64,000 nt of DNA from Bacillus sp. S/N-304-OC-R1 (lineage in GTDB: Bacteria > Bacillota > Bacilli > Bacillales > Cytobacillaceae): contig NZ_JACWFE010000013.1 of assembly GCF_019749375.1 (NCBI RefSeq), forward strand, positions 1 to 64,000. The letters are read 5' to 3'. Shown piece after piece: positions 28,624 through 37,722 of the stretch (position 1 is its first letter; the number at the start of each line of letters is the position of its first letter). Under the pieces are notes generated by a model. That model was given only the letters and a program-made list of their open reading frames with translations, did not search any database and was not told the DNA's origin. The position numbers and the translations under genes are program-made.

Positions 28624-29196
28624 ATGATAGGAGATAAAAAAGAACTTCGTAAACAAATAACAGAAAAGCTTTCGAAAGTTACAAAGCCTCAATATGAACA
28701 TCTTTCCTATCACATTGCAAAAGGTCTTTATCAGGATGAATACTGGCGAGATGCAAAAACAATTGGACTAACCATATCTAGACAGCCTGAAGTTGATACA
28801 TATCAAATTATTCGGAGAGCTTGGGAAGAAGGAAAACAGGTCGTGATTCCTAAATGCTTACCAAAAAATAGAGAAATGATTTTTCGAACATTAAACCAAT
28901 TTGATCAATTAGAATCTGTATACTATGGACTTTTAGAGCCAATTGAATCTGAAACAACTGAAATCTGTCCAAGTAGTATCGATTTATTAATTGTTCCAGG
29001 TCTAGCCTTTACAGAGAGCGGATATAGGCTCGGTTTTGGCGGAGGCTATTATGACCGTTTTCTTACAAAATATAATGGACATACATTATCTCTAGCCTTC
29101 CAGCTTCAAATTGTTTCACAGCTGCCAGTGGAGACTCACGATATCCCAGTTGAAAAACTTATTACAGATCAAAAGGTAATGTTTGTAAATGGATGA
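28624..29196 (+). CDS. fthC: 5-formyltetrahydrofolate cyclo-ligase
   Basis: Cytoplasmic enzyme that uses ATP to turn 5-formyl-THF into 5,10-methenyl-THF. The 190-residue protein has the basic ATP-loop start (KKELRKQI), the LIVPGLAF core strand and the family signature GFGGGYYDRF. ATG at 28624 is preceded by GGGGGAG. It overlaps the following membrane-protein gene by 8 nt. Equivalent to B. subtilis YqgN. Confidence 0.93.
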   Translation: MIGDKKELRKQITEKLSKVTKPQYEHLSYHIAKGLYQDEYWRDAKTIGLTISRQPEVDTYQIIRRAWEEGKQVVIPKCLPKNREMIFRTLNQFDQLESVYYGLLEPIESETTEICPSSIDLLIVPGLAFTESGYRLGFGGGYYDRFLTKYNGHTLSLAFQLQIVSQLPVETHDIPVEKLITDQKVMFVNG

Positions 29197-29968
29197 TACG
29201 GGTTTACGGTTATTGTTCATTGCAGCTACAGCTCTTTGCGGTTATTTGCTAAGATTGCTCACAATGTCAGGAAGTTTGGCTGCACTTACAGTTGGTATTC
29301 TGATTGGGCTTGGTTTTGGGGTTAAAGGCCTTCTGCTGTTAGGCTTCTTCTTTGCCAGTTCTAGTTTTTGGTCAAAATACAAGCGAAGAAATAAAGCAAA
29401 GATTGAAGAACGGCATGAAAAAGGTTCGCAAAGAGATTGGATTCAGGTTGCTGCAAATGGAGGAACTGCGGCTATTTGCAGTTTACTTCATTTAGCAAGC
29501 CCGAATGAGCTTTGGTTATACGGCTTTGCCATTTCAATTGCTGCTGCAAATTCAGATACATGGGCTTCTGAAATCGGCTCACTTAGCAAAAGGGCACCCA
29601 TTTTTATTCGTTCATTCAAAAGTGTGGAAGCTGGTACATCAGGTGCAATTAGTGTATTGGGGACAGTTGCGGCATTATGCGGTTCTTTAACTATTTCTTT
29701 ACTAGGTTATTATTTATTTCATATTTCATTTTCAAGGATGTTAGTTATTTTTCTTTTTGGATTCATTGGGAATGTCATCGACACTCTATTTGGAGCTTTT
29801 ATACAGGTTGTATATCAATGTAAAAAATGCGGAGCAGAGGTTGAGGTCCGAAGCCACTGTGGTACAAAAACTGCCAATAAAAGGGGCTTACTAGTCATGA
29901 ATAATGATGCTGTAAACTTTATCTCAGGATTTATGGCTGCATTAATAGGACTACTTTTCTTAAAATAG
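29189..29968 (+). CDS. DUF92 family membrane protein
   Basis: A 259-residue integral membrane protein of the DUF92/TMEM19 family, with about six membrane segments. The conserved ANSDTWASEIG motif near residue 118 and GTSGAIS near residue 151 are characteristic; plant VTE6, a phytyl-phosphate kinase, belongs to the same family, which hints at a prenyl phosphate substrate. A CKKCGAEVEVRSHCG segment near residue 211 may bind metal. It starts within fthC, so the two are coupled. Confidence 0.85.
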   Translation: MDDTGLRLLFIAATALCGYLLRLLTMSGSLAALTVGILIGLGFGVKGLLLLGFFFASSSFWSKYKRRNKAKIEERHEKGSQRDWIQVAANGGTAAICSLLHLASPNELWLYGFAISIAAANSDTWASEIGSLSKRAPIFIRSFKSVEAGTSGAISVLGTVAALCGSLTISLLGYYLFHISFSRMLVIFLFGFIGNVIDTLFGAFIQVVYQCKKCGAEVEVRSHCGTKTANKRGLLVMNNDAVNFISGFMAALIGLLFLK

Positions 29969-30027
29969 TAAATGTCTATGGATAAAAAAGAGTCTTTCAT
30001 CTCACACTAGTGACAGGAGGGATGAAA

Positions 30028-30225
30028 ATGGGACGTATTTTATCTATTATAATGATTGGTGTAGGCGGGTATATAATTTTTTTAAATCGGTATCGTGCAC
30101 TTAATTTACTTTTTAGAAATGCTATATTAAGACGTATTTTTGTCAGCTCGATTATGGGGCTTCCGGGTGTAAGAGATCGAATGCTAAAAATGGTCTTTCC
30201 TCCTGGCACCGCTGAAACACATTAG
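30028..30225 (+). CDS. yqgO: Small membrane protein YqgO-like
   Basis: A 65-residue basic protein with one hydrophobic N-terminal segment (about 3-20) and a charged tail. Function unknown. GGAGGG lies 7 nt before the ATG at 30028. Assigned to yqgO from its position between the DUF92 gene and gluP only. Confidence 0.55.
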   Translation: MGRILSIIMIGVGGYIIFLNRYRALNLLFRNAILRRIFVSSIMGLPGVRDRMLKMVFPPGTAETH

Positions 30226-30248
30226 AAAAGACCTTTAAGGTCTTTTTA
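30226..30248 (+). terminator. Terminator after yqgO
   Basis: AAAAGACCTT and AAGGTCTTTT form a tight hairpin followed by T and A residues. Confidence 0.8.
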
Positions 30249-30364
30249 TTTTGCGTTTATAGCAGTAATTGCCTATAGTAAAAAAGGAAGTTTAGTTTTT
30301 TGGCGTTATCTCACATTTAGATTAATATAAATAAGTAAGCTTGATAAAGAGAGTAGGGGGAAAT

Positions 30365-31909
30365 GTGAATCTTCAAGAAGAGTTTTTATTTTGGAGGCTT
30401 GCCCAATATTTTATATCAGTCAAAGAATATCGAATTATTCAATTGTCTGAGCAGCATAATGAACTTTGGCTTGAGAAGATGGAGAACAAGGAAGCCCAAG
30501 TCATTCGATTGCTTCGATTTAACTTGGATTGGAGCAATTGGATGCAAAAGGATATCGAGAAAACCGCCATTAATGGCGAAAGAATTCGAAAGCAGCTTCT
30601 TCGAGGGGAAATAAATGTCATTAATTTATATATTTCCGCTTATCCACCAGTAGATGATTATGAATTTAGAATCGAAAAGCCTTTTATAGTGCCGGGGAAT
30701 GAGAAAACTAGGGTCACTTCCATTATTATAGATCGTGCTCATTATAAAGAAGGCACTTCTAAGCTTTATAATATTTTTCATGATGACATTTCATTATCGC
30801 TGAGCAGTGAAGGTTATTCAGAAAATGAAGTGGACGCAATGAAGCTGGCAGCGTTAACCGAAGCCTCTAATCGATCTAAAAAGGAACAATCCCTTTTCCA
30901 ATATGGAAAGCCATTTTTTACATATATGTTTTTGATTATTCAAATAGCGATGTTTCTCTTCTTGGAAATAAAAGGAGGAAGCACGAATACATCCACTCTT
31001 ATACAATACGGAGCTAAATTTAATCCGTTAATTATTGAAGGAGAATGGTGGCGTTTCTTTACACCTATTTTTCTTCATATTGGTTTGCTTCATTTATTAA
31101 TGAATTCGCTCGCACTTTATTATTTAGGTTCGACAGTGGAAAGGATATACGGAAATTTTCGCTTTCTTTTTATTTACTTATTTGCTGGTTTTTCGGGCTC
31201 TTTAGCAAGTTTTATTTTTAGCCCTACATTATCAGCGGGAGCAAGCGGAGCCATTTTTGGCTGCTTTGGTGCTTTGCTTTATTTTGGAGTTATTTACCCT
31301 AAGCTTTTTTTCAGGACGATGGGCTTTAATATTATTATTATTCTTGGAATTAATCTTGTATTTGGATTTTCGATGTCAAGCATTGATAATGCAGGTCATA
31401 TCGGGGGACTGATTGGTGGATTTTTGGCAACAGGAATTGTACATTTTCCGAAGAAGAGAAAACTGCTTTTCCAATTGATTTCCTTTGCCATTGCAGCTTT
31501 CTTAATTGTAGGTTTATTAAAATTTGGTTATAGCAATCCTGAAAAACTAATGAATGAAAATTCTGCACTTGTCCTTGCTCAAGAATATATGAAAACAGAG
31601 AAATACGATAAAGTCCGAGCTGTTCTCGAAAATTTTGCAAATGATGAATCGGCTTCTCCAGAAGTATATTTTATACTATCTTATGCAGAAATAAAGACAA
31701 ATGAAATTGCAAAAGCAAAAGAGCATCTGCACTTAGCTATTGACAAAAGACAAGACTTTCATGAGGCATTTTATAATTTAGCTTTAATATATGTTCAGGA
31801 AGGTAATTTACTTGAAGCCCAAAAGTTTGCCAGTAAAGCTGTGGAATTAATGCCAAATCAAAAAGATTATCAAAAGCTTTTGCAGCAAATAAATGATGAA
31901 GTACAATAA
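30365..31909 (+). CDS. gluP: Rhomboid intramembrane serine protease GluP/YqgP
   Basis: A 514-residue rhomboid protease; in B. subtilis YqgP cleaves membrane proteins, among them the Mg transporter MgtE. The N-terminal cytosolic domain covers about residues 1-170, then seven membrane segments. The catalytic serine is in GASGAIFG and the catalytic histidine in NAGHIGG. Two to three TPR-like repeats close the protein (DFHEAFYNLALIYVQEGNLLEAQ). GTG at 30365 has AGGGGGA in front; a TTG at 30341 is less likely. Confidence 0.93.
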   Translation: MNLQEEFLFWRLAQYFISVKEYRIIQLSEQHNELWLEKMENKEAQVIRLLRFNLDWSNWMQKDIEKTAINGERIRKQLLRGEINVINLYISAYPPVDDYEFRIEKPFIVPGNEKTRVTSIIIDRAHYKEGTSKLYNIFHDDISLSLSSEGYSENEVDAMKLAALTEASNRSKKEQSLFQYGKPFFTYMFLIIQIAMFLFLEIKGGSTNTSTLIQYGAKFNPLIIEGEWWRFFTPIFLHIGLLHLLMNSLALYYLGSTVERIYGNFRFLFIYLFAGFSGSLASFIFSPTLSAGASGAIFGCFGALLYFGVIYPKLFFRTMGFNIIIILGINLVFGFSMSSIDNAGHIGGLIGGFLATGIVHFPKKRKLLFQLISFAIAAFLIVGLLKFGYSNPEKLMNENSALVLAQEYMKTEKYDKVRAVLENFANDESASPEVYFILSYAEIKTNEIAKAKEHLHLAIDKRQDFHEAFYNLALIYVQEGNLLEAQKFASKAVELMPNQKDYQKLLQQINDEVQ

Positions 31910-31945
31910 GGTATATGGAACTTTGAGAGATAATGAGGGAAGAGA

Positions 31946-32146
31946 ATGAAAACGATTTTTGAAATTCAGCAATTCCTAAAGAAATTTGGCACGATTATTT
32001 ATGTTGGAGATAGAATTGCCGATTTGGAATTAATGGAAGAGGAAATAAAAGAACTTTACCAAGCACAGCTAATGGAAACGCAAGATTATCAAATGGCTAT
32101 TTTATTATTAAGACATGAAATCCAGCTTTTGAAGAGAAAAGCCTAA
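31946..32146 (+). CDS. yqgQ: YqgQ family small protein
   Basis: A 66-residue helical protein of the DUF910/YqgQ family. The pattern IQQFLKKFGTIIYVGDRIADLELMEEEI is characteristic. Role unknown; in Bacillus it lies between gluP and glcK. Here glcK does not follow. Confidence 0.85.
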   Translation: MKTIFEIQQFLKKFGTIIYVGDRIADLELMEEEIKELYQAQLMETQDYQMAILLLRHEIQLLKRKA

Positions 32147-32215
32147 CTAACATGCTGAAGTAACGTAATATTTTTATAAGGGAAAAAAGAATATAGGGCT
32201 TATTGCTGCTTCGGC

Positions 32216-32253
32216 AAAAAGGGTATTCGGCAATGCACGGATGCCCTTTATTT
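32216..32253 (+). terminator. Terminator after yqgQ
   Basis: AAAGGGTAT and ATGCCCTTT pair (one G-T) over a 13-nt loop, followed by ATTTATT. Confidence 0.65.
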
Positions 32254-32340
32254 ATTCTATGTAATGAATTGAAGTGCGCCTGCAAAAAATGTTGACTAAA
32301 AATTTATTTTCATACTGATAATAAATAAAAGGAAAGTCCT

Positions 32341-32397
32341 ATGACTAATTATTCATTTTTTGAAAAAGGGACAAATTCGAAACTTTTAAAGGTTTAG
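32341..32397 (+). CDS. Possible 18-residue leader peptide
   Basis: An ATG preceded by GGAAAG opens an 18-codon frame (MTNYSFFEKGTNSKLLKV) ending at TAG. A TTGACT-N19-GATAAT promoter lies just upstream. It overlaps the ECF promoter of the downstream gene. It may be chance; nothing shows that it is translated. Confidence 0.22.
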   Translation: MTNYSFFEKGTNSKLLKV

Positions 32398-32403
32398 AAC
32401 GTC
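32379..32403 (+). promoter_or_regulatory. ECF-sigma-type promoter (SigM/SigX/SigW class)
   Basis: GAAAC (32379-32383), a spacer of exactly 16 nt, then CGTC (32400-32403). These are the hallmarks of the SigM/SigX/SigW promoters of Bacillus. It lies about 180 nt ahead of an LTA-synthase-family gene, a typical cell-envelope-stress target. Confidence 0.7.
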
Positions 32404-32451
32404 TTATAAGATGGGTAAAGAGAAATCTATAATTATATAAAAATATAGTTT

Positions 32452-32494
32452 AACCTTATTTGATTTTTTGTAAAAAAAGTATTAAGATAAGGTT
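32452..32494 (+). other. Hairpin in the leader of the LTA-synthase gene
   Basis: AACCTTAT (32452-32459) and ATAAGGTT (32487-32494) are perfect complements around an inner T6/A6 pairing. It has no following T run, so it is not a standard terminator. Confidence 0.4.
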
Positions 32495-32581
32495 TGGTTT
32501 GTAAAAGGTCATCCTGTAATTGTAAAAAATACTAATATTTTCCATATCTGTTCCAAAAAAACAGGGAGGGTAACACTAAAT

Positions 32582-34474
32582 ATGAAGAATTTCAAATGGT
32601 CAAAGGTATCGCTAATTGGGATTGCGATTGTACTGCTTTGGCTAAAAACGTACATTACCTACAAGACTAGCTTCGATATTAAGATAGAAAATTGGAGGCA
32701 AGAATTTATTTTATTTATCAATCCATTAAGTTTCTTGCTTTTTGTTTTTGGCATTAGCTTATTTTTAAAAGTAAAAAATCAAAACCTATATATTCTGTTT
32801 ACAAGCTTTTTGATATCTGCTGTGCTTTTTGCTAATGTGGTGTTTTATCGGTTTTTTAATGATTTTCTTACGATTCCCGTTCTATTCCAGACCAGCAATA
32901 TGAGTGATTTAGGCAGCAGTGTGTCTGAACTGCTCCAATTATCTGATATTTTATACTTCGCCGATTTTATTATTTTGACATTAATTGTTATTCTTAAACC
33001 AGCATTTGTTTCATATCGGAAGTTTTCAAAAGTAGATCGAAGAGCGTTTTTCTTAATTGCGACAGCGATTGCTTTTTTTAATCTAGGATTGTCTGAAACA
33101 GAGCGCCCACAGCTTTTAACTCGGACTTTTGACCGCGAAATGCTTGTTAAAAACATCGGGACGTATAACTATCATATTTATGATATGTTTCTCCAATCGA
33201 AGTCCTCTGCACAAAGAGCTTTAGCAGATGGCAGTGAGTTAGTTGACATTGATAACTATATTCATGCAAATTACAAAAAACCAAACGACAAAATGTTTGG
33301 GATTGCAAAGAATAAGAATGTAATTTTGATTTCAATGGAGTCTACACAGAATTTTGTCATTAATGAAAAGGTAAACGGTCAAGAAATTACTCCATTCTTA
33401 AATCAGTTTATTAAGGATAGTTATTATTTTGAGAATTTTTATCACCAAACTGCACAAGGAAAAACTTCGGATTCAGAATTTATTGTAGAGAACTCTCTAT
33501 ATCCATTAAGCCGAGGAGCTGTTTTCTTCACACACTCAGGAAATGAATATACAGCTACACCTGATATTTTGCGTAACAATGGCTATTTTACTGCTTCCTT
33601 GCATGCAAACAATAAAAGTTTCTGGAACAGAGATATTATGTACCAATCATTAGGATATGACCGTTTCTATTCACTTCCGGATTATGATGTAACAGATGAA
33701 AATTCTGTTGGCTGGGGGATGAAGGATATTGATTTCTTTGAACAATCGATTCAGCATTTAAAGGAAATGCCTAAGCCGTTTTATGCGAAGTTTATAACAT
33801 TAACAAATCACTTCCCATTTGAACTAGGGGAAGAAGATCGTTTTATTGAGCCATATACTTCCAATAATAAGACGGTTAATAATTATTTCCCAACCGTTCG
33901 ATATACGGATGAAGCTTTAAAGATTTTTATCCAACGGTTAAAAGAAGAAGGCTTATATGATGATTCCATTATCATTATTTATGGAGATCACTATGGTATC
34001 TCAGAAAACCATAATAAAGCAATGGGTGAATTTTTAGGAACGGAGGTTACTCCTTTTGTAAGCACACAGCTACAAAGAGTACCATTAATAATTCATATTC
34101 CAGGTCAAAAAGGAAAAACAATCCCGACTGTTTCCGGGCAAATTGATTTAAAACCAACAATTCTTCATTTATTAGGTGTTAATACGAAGAATAATATTGA
34201 TTTTGGATCAGATTTATTTTCAAAAGATAAGATGGAATTTACAGTTTTACGTGATGGAAGCTTTATTACGAAGGATTTAATCTATACTCGAGAAACATGC
34301 TACGATAAGAAGACAGGAGAGCCAACCGATAATAACGCTTGTGAGCCTTATATTGAAAAGGCGAAAAATGAGCTAGAGTACTCTGACAAAATCATCTATG
34401 GTGACTTATTGAGATTCTATGAGGATAAAGAACTTAGAGGTCCAAATTTTGATAACGATGTCCAAATTGATTAA
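32582..34474 (+). CDS. yqgS: LtaS-family lipoteichoic acid synthase (YqgS-like)
   Basis: A 630-residue membrane enzyme that transfers glycerol phosphate from phosphatidylglycerol. Five membrane segments fill residues 1-170, then a linker and an extracellular sulfatase-type domain. The catalytic threonine sits in [10 protein letters not shown] near residue 297, with metal ligands in SMESTQ and YGDHYG. B. subtilis has four paralogues (LtaS, YfnI, YqgS, YvgJ); position favours YqgS, while the ECF promoter recalls yfnI. It could synthesise LTA or only its primer. Confidence 0.93.
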   Translation: MKNFKWSKVSLIGIAIVLLWLKTYITYKTSFDIKIENWRQEFILFINPLSFLLFVFGISLFLKVKNQNLYILFTSFLISAVLFANVVFYRFFNDFLTIPVLFQTSNMSDLGSSVSELLQLSDILYFADFIILTLIVILKPAFVSYRKFSKVDRRAFFLIATAIAFFNLGLSETERPQLLTRTFDREMLVKNIGTYNYHIYDMFLQSKSSAQRALADGSELVDIDNYIHANYKKPNDKMFGIAKNKNVILISMESTQNFVINEKVNGQEITPFLNQFIKDSYYFENFYHQTAQGKTSDSEFIVENSLYPLSRGAVFFTHSGNEYTATPDILRNNGYFTASLHANNKSFWNRDIMYQSLGYDRFYSLPDYDVTDENSVGWGMKDIDFFEQSIQHLKEMPKPFYAKFITLTNHFPFELGEEDRFIEPYTSNNKTVNNYFPTVRYTDEALKIFIQRLKEEGLYDDSIIIIYGDHYGISENHNKAMGEFLGTEVTPFVSTQLQRVPLIIHIPGQKGKTIPTVSGQIDLKPTILHLLGVNTKNNIDFGSDLFSKDKMEFTVLRDGSFITKDLIYTRETCYDKKTGEPTDNNACEPYIEKAKNELEYSDKIIYGDLLRFYEDKELRGPNFDNDVQID

Positions 34475-34484
34475 CAATAAACTA

Positions 34485-34517
34485 GAAAAAGTCTGCAAAC
34501 CATTGCAGGCTTTTTAC
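34485..34517 (+). terminator. Terminator of the LTA-synthase gene
   Basis: AAAAAGTCTGCAA pairs with TTGCAGGCTTTTT (one G-T) around ACCA. Confidence 0.87.
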
Positions 34518-34575
34518 TTTGCATTTTTTCAGCTATTTGTTCATAAAAATGAATGGATAAGGGAGGAAGATAAAA

Positions 34576-35763
34576 ATGAGAGTGAAAGTACGAGCTGGAG
34601 ATACACTATGGTATTATAGCCGCCTTTTTATGATCCCTCTAAATTTGATTATGGATTCAAATCCATCAGTCAATCCGAATACATTAAAAATTGGACAGGA
34701 AATTCTCATTCCGGGATTTATTGCACAATCTTATATATTGAAGAAAGGGGATACTTTTTGGAAGCTTAGTGAAGCCAGACATATGTCTGTTGATGCATTG
34801 CTTATAGTAAACCAAAAAGTAAACCCGAATGAGCTTCAAACAGGAGAAACGATATTAATTCCATCTAGGGTCATTACACCAATTGTGAATGGAAGAAGGA
34901 ATTATCATTATGAAGTCCTTTCTGAAGATATTAAAGGCTTACAATCCATTTATCCTTTTATAAAGGTAAAAACAATCGGCAAAACTGTACTTGGTAAGCC
35001 TATACAAGAAATTCGCTTTGGAAAAGGTACTAAAAAGATTCATTTTAATGCTTCTTTTCATGCTAATGAATGGATAACCTCTGGCATATTAATGGCATTA
35101 GTAAATCATTTTTTGCTATCGTTAACAAATGTAACTCCGATAAGAGGTGTTCAGACGATGCCTTTATATCAGAATGCTGATGTTTCAATTGTTCCAATGG
35201 TTAATCCAGATGGTGTAAATTTGGTGGTTAATGGTCCCGAAGAGAAGGAAAGAGAACGAGTTATCGAAATCAATCGAGGAAGTACTGATTTTAGCGGATG
35301 GAAGGCAAATATTAGAGGAGTCGATTTAAATGATCAATTTCCGGCAAAATGGGAAACTGAAAGAGATCGTTCTGAACAAAAGGCTCCAGCTCCAAGAGAC
35401 TACCCGGGAACTGCGCCTCTAACTGAACCAGAAGCCATTGCAATGGCAGAATTGACTAAAGCTAGACAATTTAACCGTGTGCTTGCACTTCATACACAAG
35501 GGGAGGAAATTTATTGGGGGTTTGAAGGATTGGAGCCTCCAGAATCAAGCGTGCTAGCACGAGAGTTTGCAAGAGTAAGCGGATATCGTTCAGTCCAATA
35601 CATTGAAAGCTATGCAGGCTACAAAGATTGGTTTATTCAAGATTTTCGAAGGCCAGGTTTCACAGTTGAACTGGGAAAAGGAATAAACCCGCTGCCAATA
35701 TCTCAATTTGATGATATATTTGAAGAGGTTTTAGGTATTTACCTAGCTGCTTTATACATGTAA
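34576..35763 (+). CDS. yqgT: LysM-M14 gamma-D-glutamyl-L-diamino acid endopeptidase YqgT
   Basis: Cell-wall peptidase of 395 residues. Two LysM domains (about residues 2-47 and 52-97) should bind peptidoglycan. The M14 zinc carboxypeptidase domain follows: His162 and Glu165 in HANEW bind zinc, a later His lies in LALHTQGEE, and the catalytic Glu365 is in TVELGKG. No signal peptide is visible, as for the ENP1-type enzymes of spore formers. AGGGAGGAAG precedes the ATG. Confidence 0.92.
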   Translation: MRVKVRAGDTLWYYSRLFMIPLNLIMDSNPSVNPNTLKIGQEILIPGFIAQSYILKKGDTFWKLSEARHMSVDALLIVNQKVNPNELQTGETILIPSRVITPIVNGRRNYHYEVLSEDIKGLQSIYPFIKVKTIGKTVLGKPIQEIRFGKGTKKIHFNASFHANEWITSGILMALVNHFLLSLTNVTPIRGVQTMPLYQNADVSIVPMVNPDGVNLVVNGPEEKERERVIEINRGSTDFSGWKANIRGVDLNDQFPAKWETERDRSEQKAPAPRDYPGTAPLTEPEAIAMAELTKARQFNRVLALHTQGEEIYWGFEGLEPPESSVLAREFARVSGYRSVQYIESYAGYKDWFIQDFRRPGFTVELGKGINPLPISQFDDIFEEVLGIYLAALYM

Positions 35764-35825
35764 AATAATAGGGGAATTTAAATATTAGCTGTGTTTCAGC
35801 TTTTTACAAAAATTAAAGTATTTTT

Positions 35826-35861
35826 AGGAGGCTGTTAGGTAGAAATAGCCTCCATTTTTAT
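35826..35861 (+). terminator. Terminator of yqgT
   Basis: GGAGGCT (35827-35833) and AGCCTCC (35846-35852), 12-nt loop, then ATTTTTA. Confidence 0.8.
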
Positions 35862-35917
35862 GAAACATTTTAGAGCTTGTTTCGTATTACTATGTAGAAC
35901 AAAAAGGGGGGAGGATT

Positions 35918-37060
35918 TTGGAGCAAAAGAAGATAATGAATTACCGGTTGCTTCTATTTTTATGTCTTATCCTCCTTATTGGATTAGCTGGGTGCCAGCA
36001 AAAGAGAGAAGCTGGTATGCAGCCGATGCAAAAACATGGTAAAACCTTACAGAAGGAGGCTGTTCCTCCATCCTTTTTGTTAAATAAAGTCCAAGCTCCT
36101 ATACCTATTAAGCAAGGAAAATTTAATACGGTAAATGGCTGGCTGAGCAATGACACAATTATGTATATGACCAATGTTAATTTAGGGACAAATGTTTATA
36201 CCTATAATTTATATACAGGTGAAACAAATCTATTATTTGAAAGTGAATCTCCTATTTCAACTGTAACGGCAAGTCCATCCGGCACCTATATATTGATTCA
36301 TTCCTCCCCTAATACCTACGAAGGAATTATTTCAATTATTGATGGATCAGGAACGGAAATTCTTAGTAAGCGGATTAGTGCATTTGAATTTAATTTCGAG
36401 TGGAATCCATATAATGAGAACAAACTGCTTATTTCATCATTTACCGAAGACTGGGACTTTTCTATGTATGTGCTTAATATTAAGGAAAAAACACTGAATC
36501 ATTTTGAAAATAATGAACCATTTGTTTTCTGGAATGGGGAAGATGAAATAATATATTTAGGATGGAGTCAAAATGATCCTTCACTCTTTGCATCGCTAAT
36601 GAAAAGGGCAATTACTAGCACGAAGGAAGAACTTATACTAAATGACATTTATTATATAAAGGCTGTTAAGGATCTATTGTTGTCTATAACTATAGATGAT
36701 AAAAATAGTGAACTAGCTGTATATACATTTTTCTCCAATAAGTTTGAAAAGCTTGGTTCGTTTTCAGTTCCACAATTAAGCCGGTATTCAGACTGGCTTG
36801 TACCTTTTTTTGATATTGGCAAAAGTCATTTTTTATCGCTGCAGCCTGTTTTCAGTACAGATGCTGACACGTATAACAAAGGATTTGAATTAACTACTTT
36901 TGATTTTAAAAATGGGGATAAACAAGTATTAATGGAAGGATTGAAAAATGAGCCATTAAGCTGTTCCCCAAATGGAAATCTATGCTTATACGGATTTTAT
37001 TATGATAAGCTTATTAATATAGAAACAAAAGAAATCCTTGAGCTTGCAAGCCATTTATAA
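35918..37060 (+). CDS. yqgU: YqgU-like lipoprotein, beta-propeller type
   Basis: A 380-residue lipoprotein. The signal peptide (about 1-24) ends in the lipobox LAGC. The rest is strand-rich with repeated WN, SPSGTYI and SPNGNLCLYG-like blades, suggesting a WD40/TolB-type propeller. The function is unknown. The start is TTG at 35918 after a G-rich site (AGGGGGGAGG); an ATG at 35936 would also leave a usable signal peptide. Position between yqgT and yqgV matches B. subtilis. Confidence 0.75.
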   Translation: MEQKKIMNYRLLLFLCLILLIGLAGCQQKREAGMQPMQKHGKTLQKEAVPPSFLLNKVQAPIPIKQGKFNTVNGWLSNDTIMYMTNVNLGTNVYTYNLYTGETNLLFESESPISTVTASPSGTYILIHSSPNTYEGIISIIDGSGTEILSKRISAFEFNFEWNPYNENKLLISSFTEDWDFSMYVLNIKEKTLNHFENNEPFVFWNGEDEIIYLGWSQNDPSLFASLMKRAITSTKEELILNDIYYIKAVKDLLLSITIDDKNSELAVYTFFSNKFEKLGSFSVPQLSRYSDWLVPFFDIGKSHFLSLQPVFSTDADTYNKGFELTTFDFKNGDKQVLMEGLKNEPLSCSPNGNLCLYGFYYDKLINIETKEILELASHL

Positions 37061-37080
37061 AACGAAAGGAAGAAACAAAC

Positions 37081-37395
37081 ATGGCAATTGTAGATGTAAC
37101 AGTTATTCCAATAGGAACAAGTACACCAAGTGTGAGCACATATGTTGCTGAGATTCAGCGTGTATTAAAGGTCTATGAGGATAAGGGGCAAATTCGTTTT
37201 GAATTAACACCAATGAATACAATTATTGAAGGAGATTTACCTGTTTTGTTTGAAGTTATTCAGGCCATGCATGAAGTGCCTTTTCAAAAAGGACTAATGC
37301 GTGTTGCCACGAATATTCGTATCGATGATCGCAGGGACATCACCAGAAGAATGGAAGAAAAAATTGAAGCTGTTGAAAAGAAGTTAAATGACTAA
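37081..37395 (+). CDS. yqgV: MTH1187/YkoF-type thiamine-binding protein YqgV
   Basis: A 104-residue protein of the MTH1187 (DUF77) family, a ferredoxin-like fold related to thiamine-binding YkoF. The motifs VIPIGTSTPSVSTYVAEI and ELTPMNTIIEGDL are typical. It probably binds thiamine or a precursor; no enzymatic motif is seen. GAAAGGAAG precedes the ATG. Confidence 0.85.
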   Translation: MAIVDVTVIPIGTSTPSVSTYVAEIQRVLKVYEDKGQIRFELTPMNTIIEGDLPVLFEVIQAMHEVPFQKGLMRVATNIRIDDRRDITRRMEEKIEAVEKKLND

Positions 37396-37396
37396 A

Positions 37397-37441
37397 AACG
37401 AAAAAAAAAGACTGTCTTTTAGACCGTCTTTTTTTTCGTTC
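37397..37441. terminator. Bidirectional terminator between yqgV and yqgW
   Basis: A long hairpin with AACGAAAAAAAAAGAC on one side and its complement on the other, flanking TTTTA. It serves two convergent genes. Confidence 0.9.
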
Positions 37442-37615
37442 TTAGTGAACAGCTGGGTAACCGCTGTTAATTAGTGTTAATAGTGCAAATCCGCCGAAAA
37501 CTACGAATGAGCCAGCGCCAAAAACGATGCCAAGAACATTTTTGTTCTTAAGTGCACTTAATGTGCCAATTGCTGCAAGAACAGCAACTAATGCAAAAAT
37601 AATAACTAATCCCAT
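37442..37615 (-). CDS. yqgW: DUF2759 small membrane protein YqgW
   Basis: A 57-residue protein with two hydrophobic segments, of the DUF2759/YqgW type. Function unknown. AAGGGGG lies 9 nt before the ATG at 37615, so I do not use the codon at 37642. Confidence 0.78.
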   Translation of the reverse strand: MGLVIIFALVAVLAAIGTLSALKNKNVLGIVFGAGSFVVFGGFALLTLINSGYPAVH

Positions 37616-37722
37616 TATTAATAGCCCCCTTTTTATGTTCATCAGCAGGCAATTGCCTTTTAATTTAGTAAAACTGTTAGGTAAAACCTATATGTAACTT
37701 ATTTTTACATTCGTCTTATATT

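Larger units (their letters stand above)
32154..32581. other. 428-nt gap between yqgQ and the LTA-synthase gene
   Basis: This space holds glcK in B. subtilis, but I see no ROK kinase motif in any frame. Contents: a terminator (32216-32253), a possible sigma-A promoter TTGACT-N19-GATAAT (32292-32322), an 18-codon frame (32341-32397), an ECF-type promoter (32379-32403) and a hairpin (32452-32494). Confidence 0.55.
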
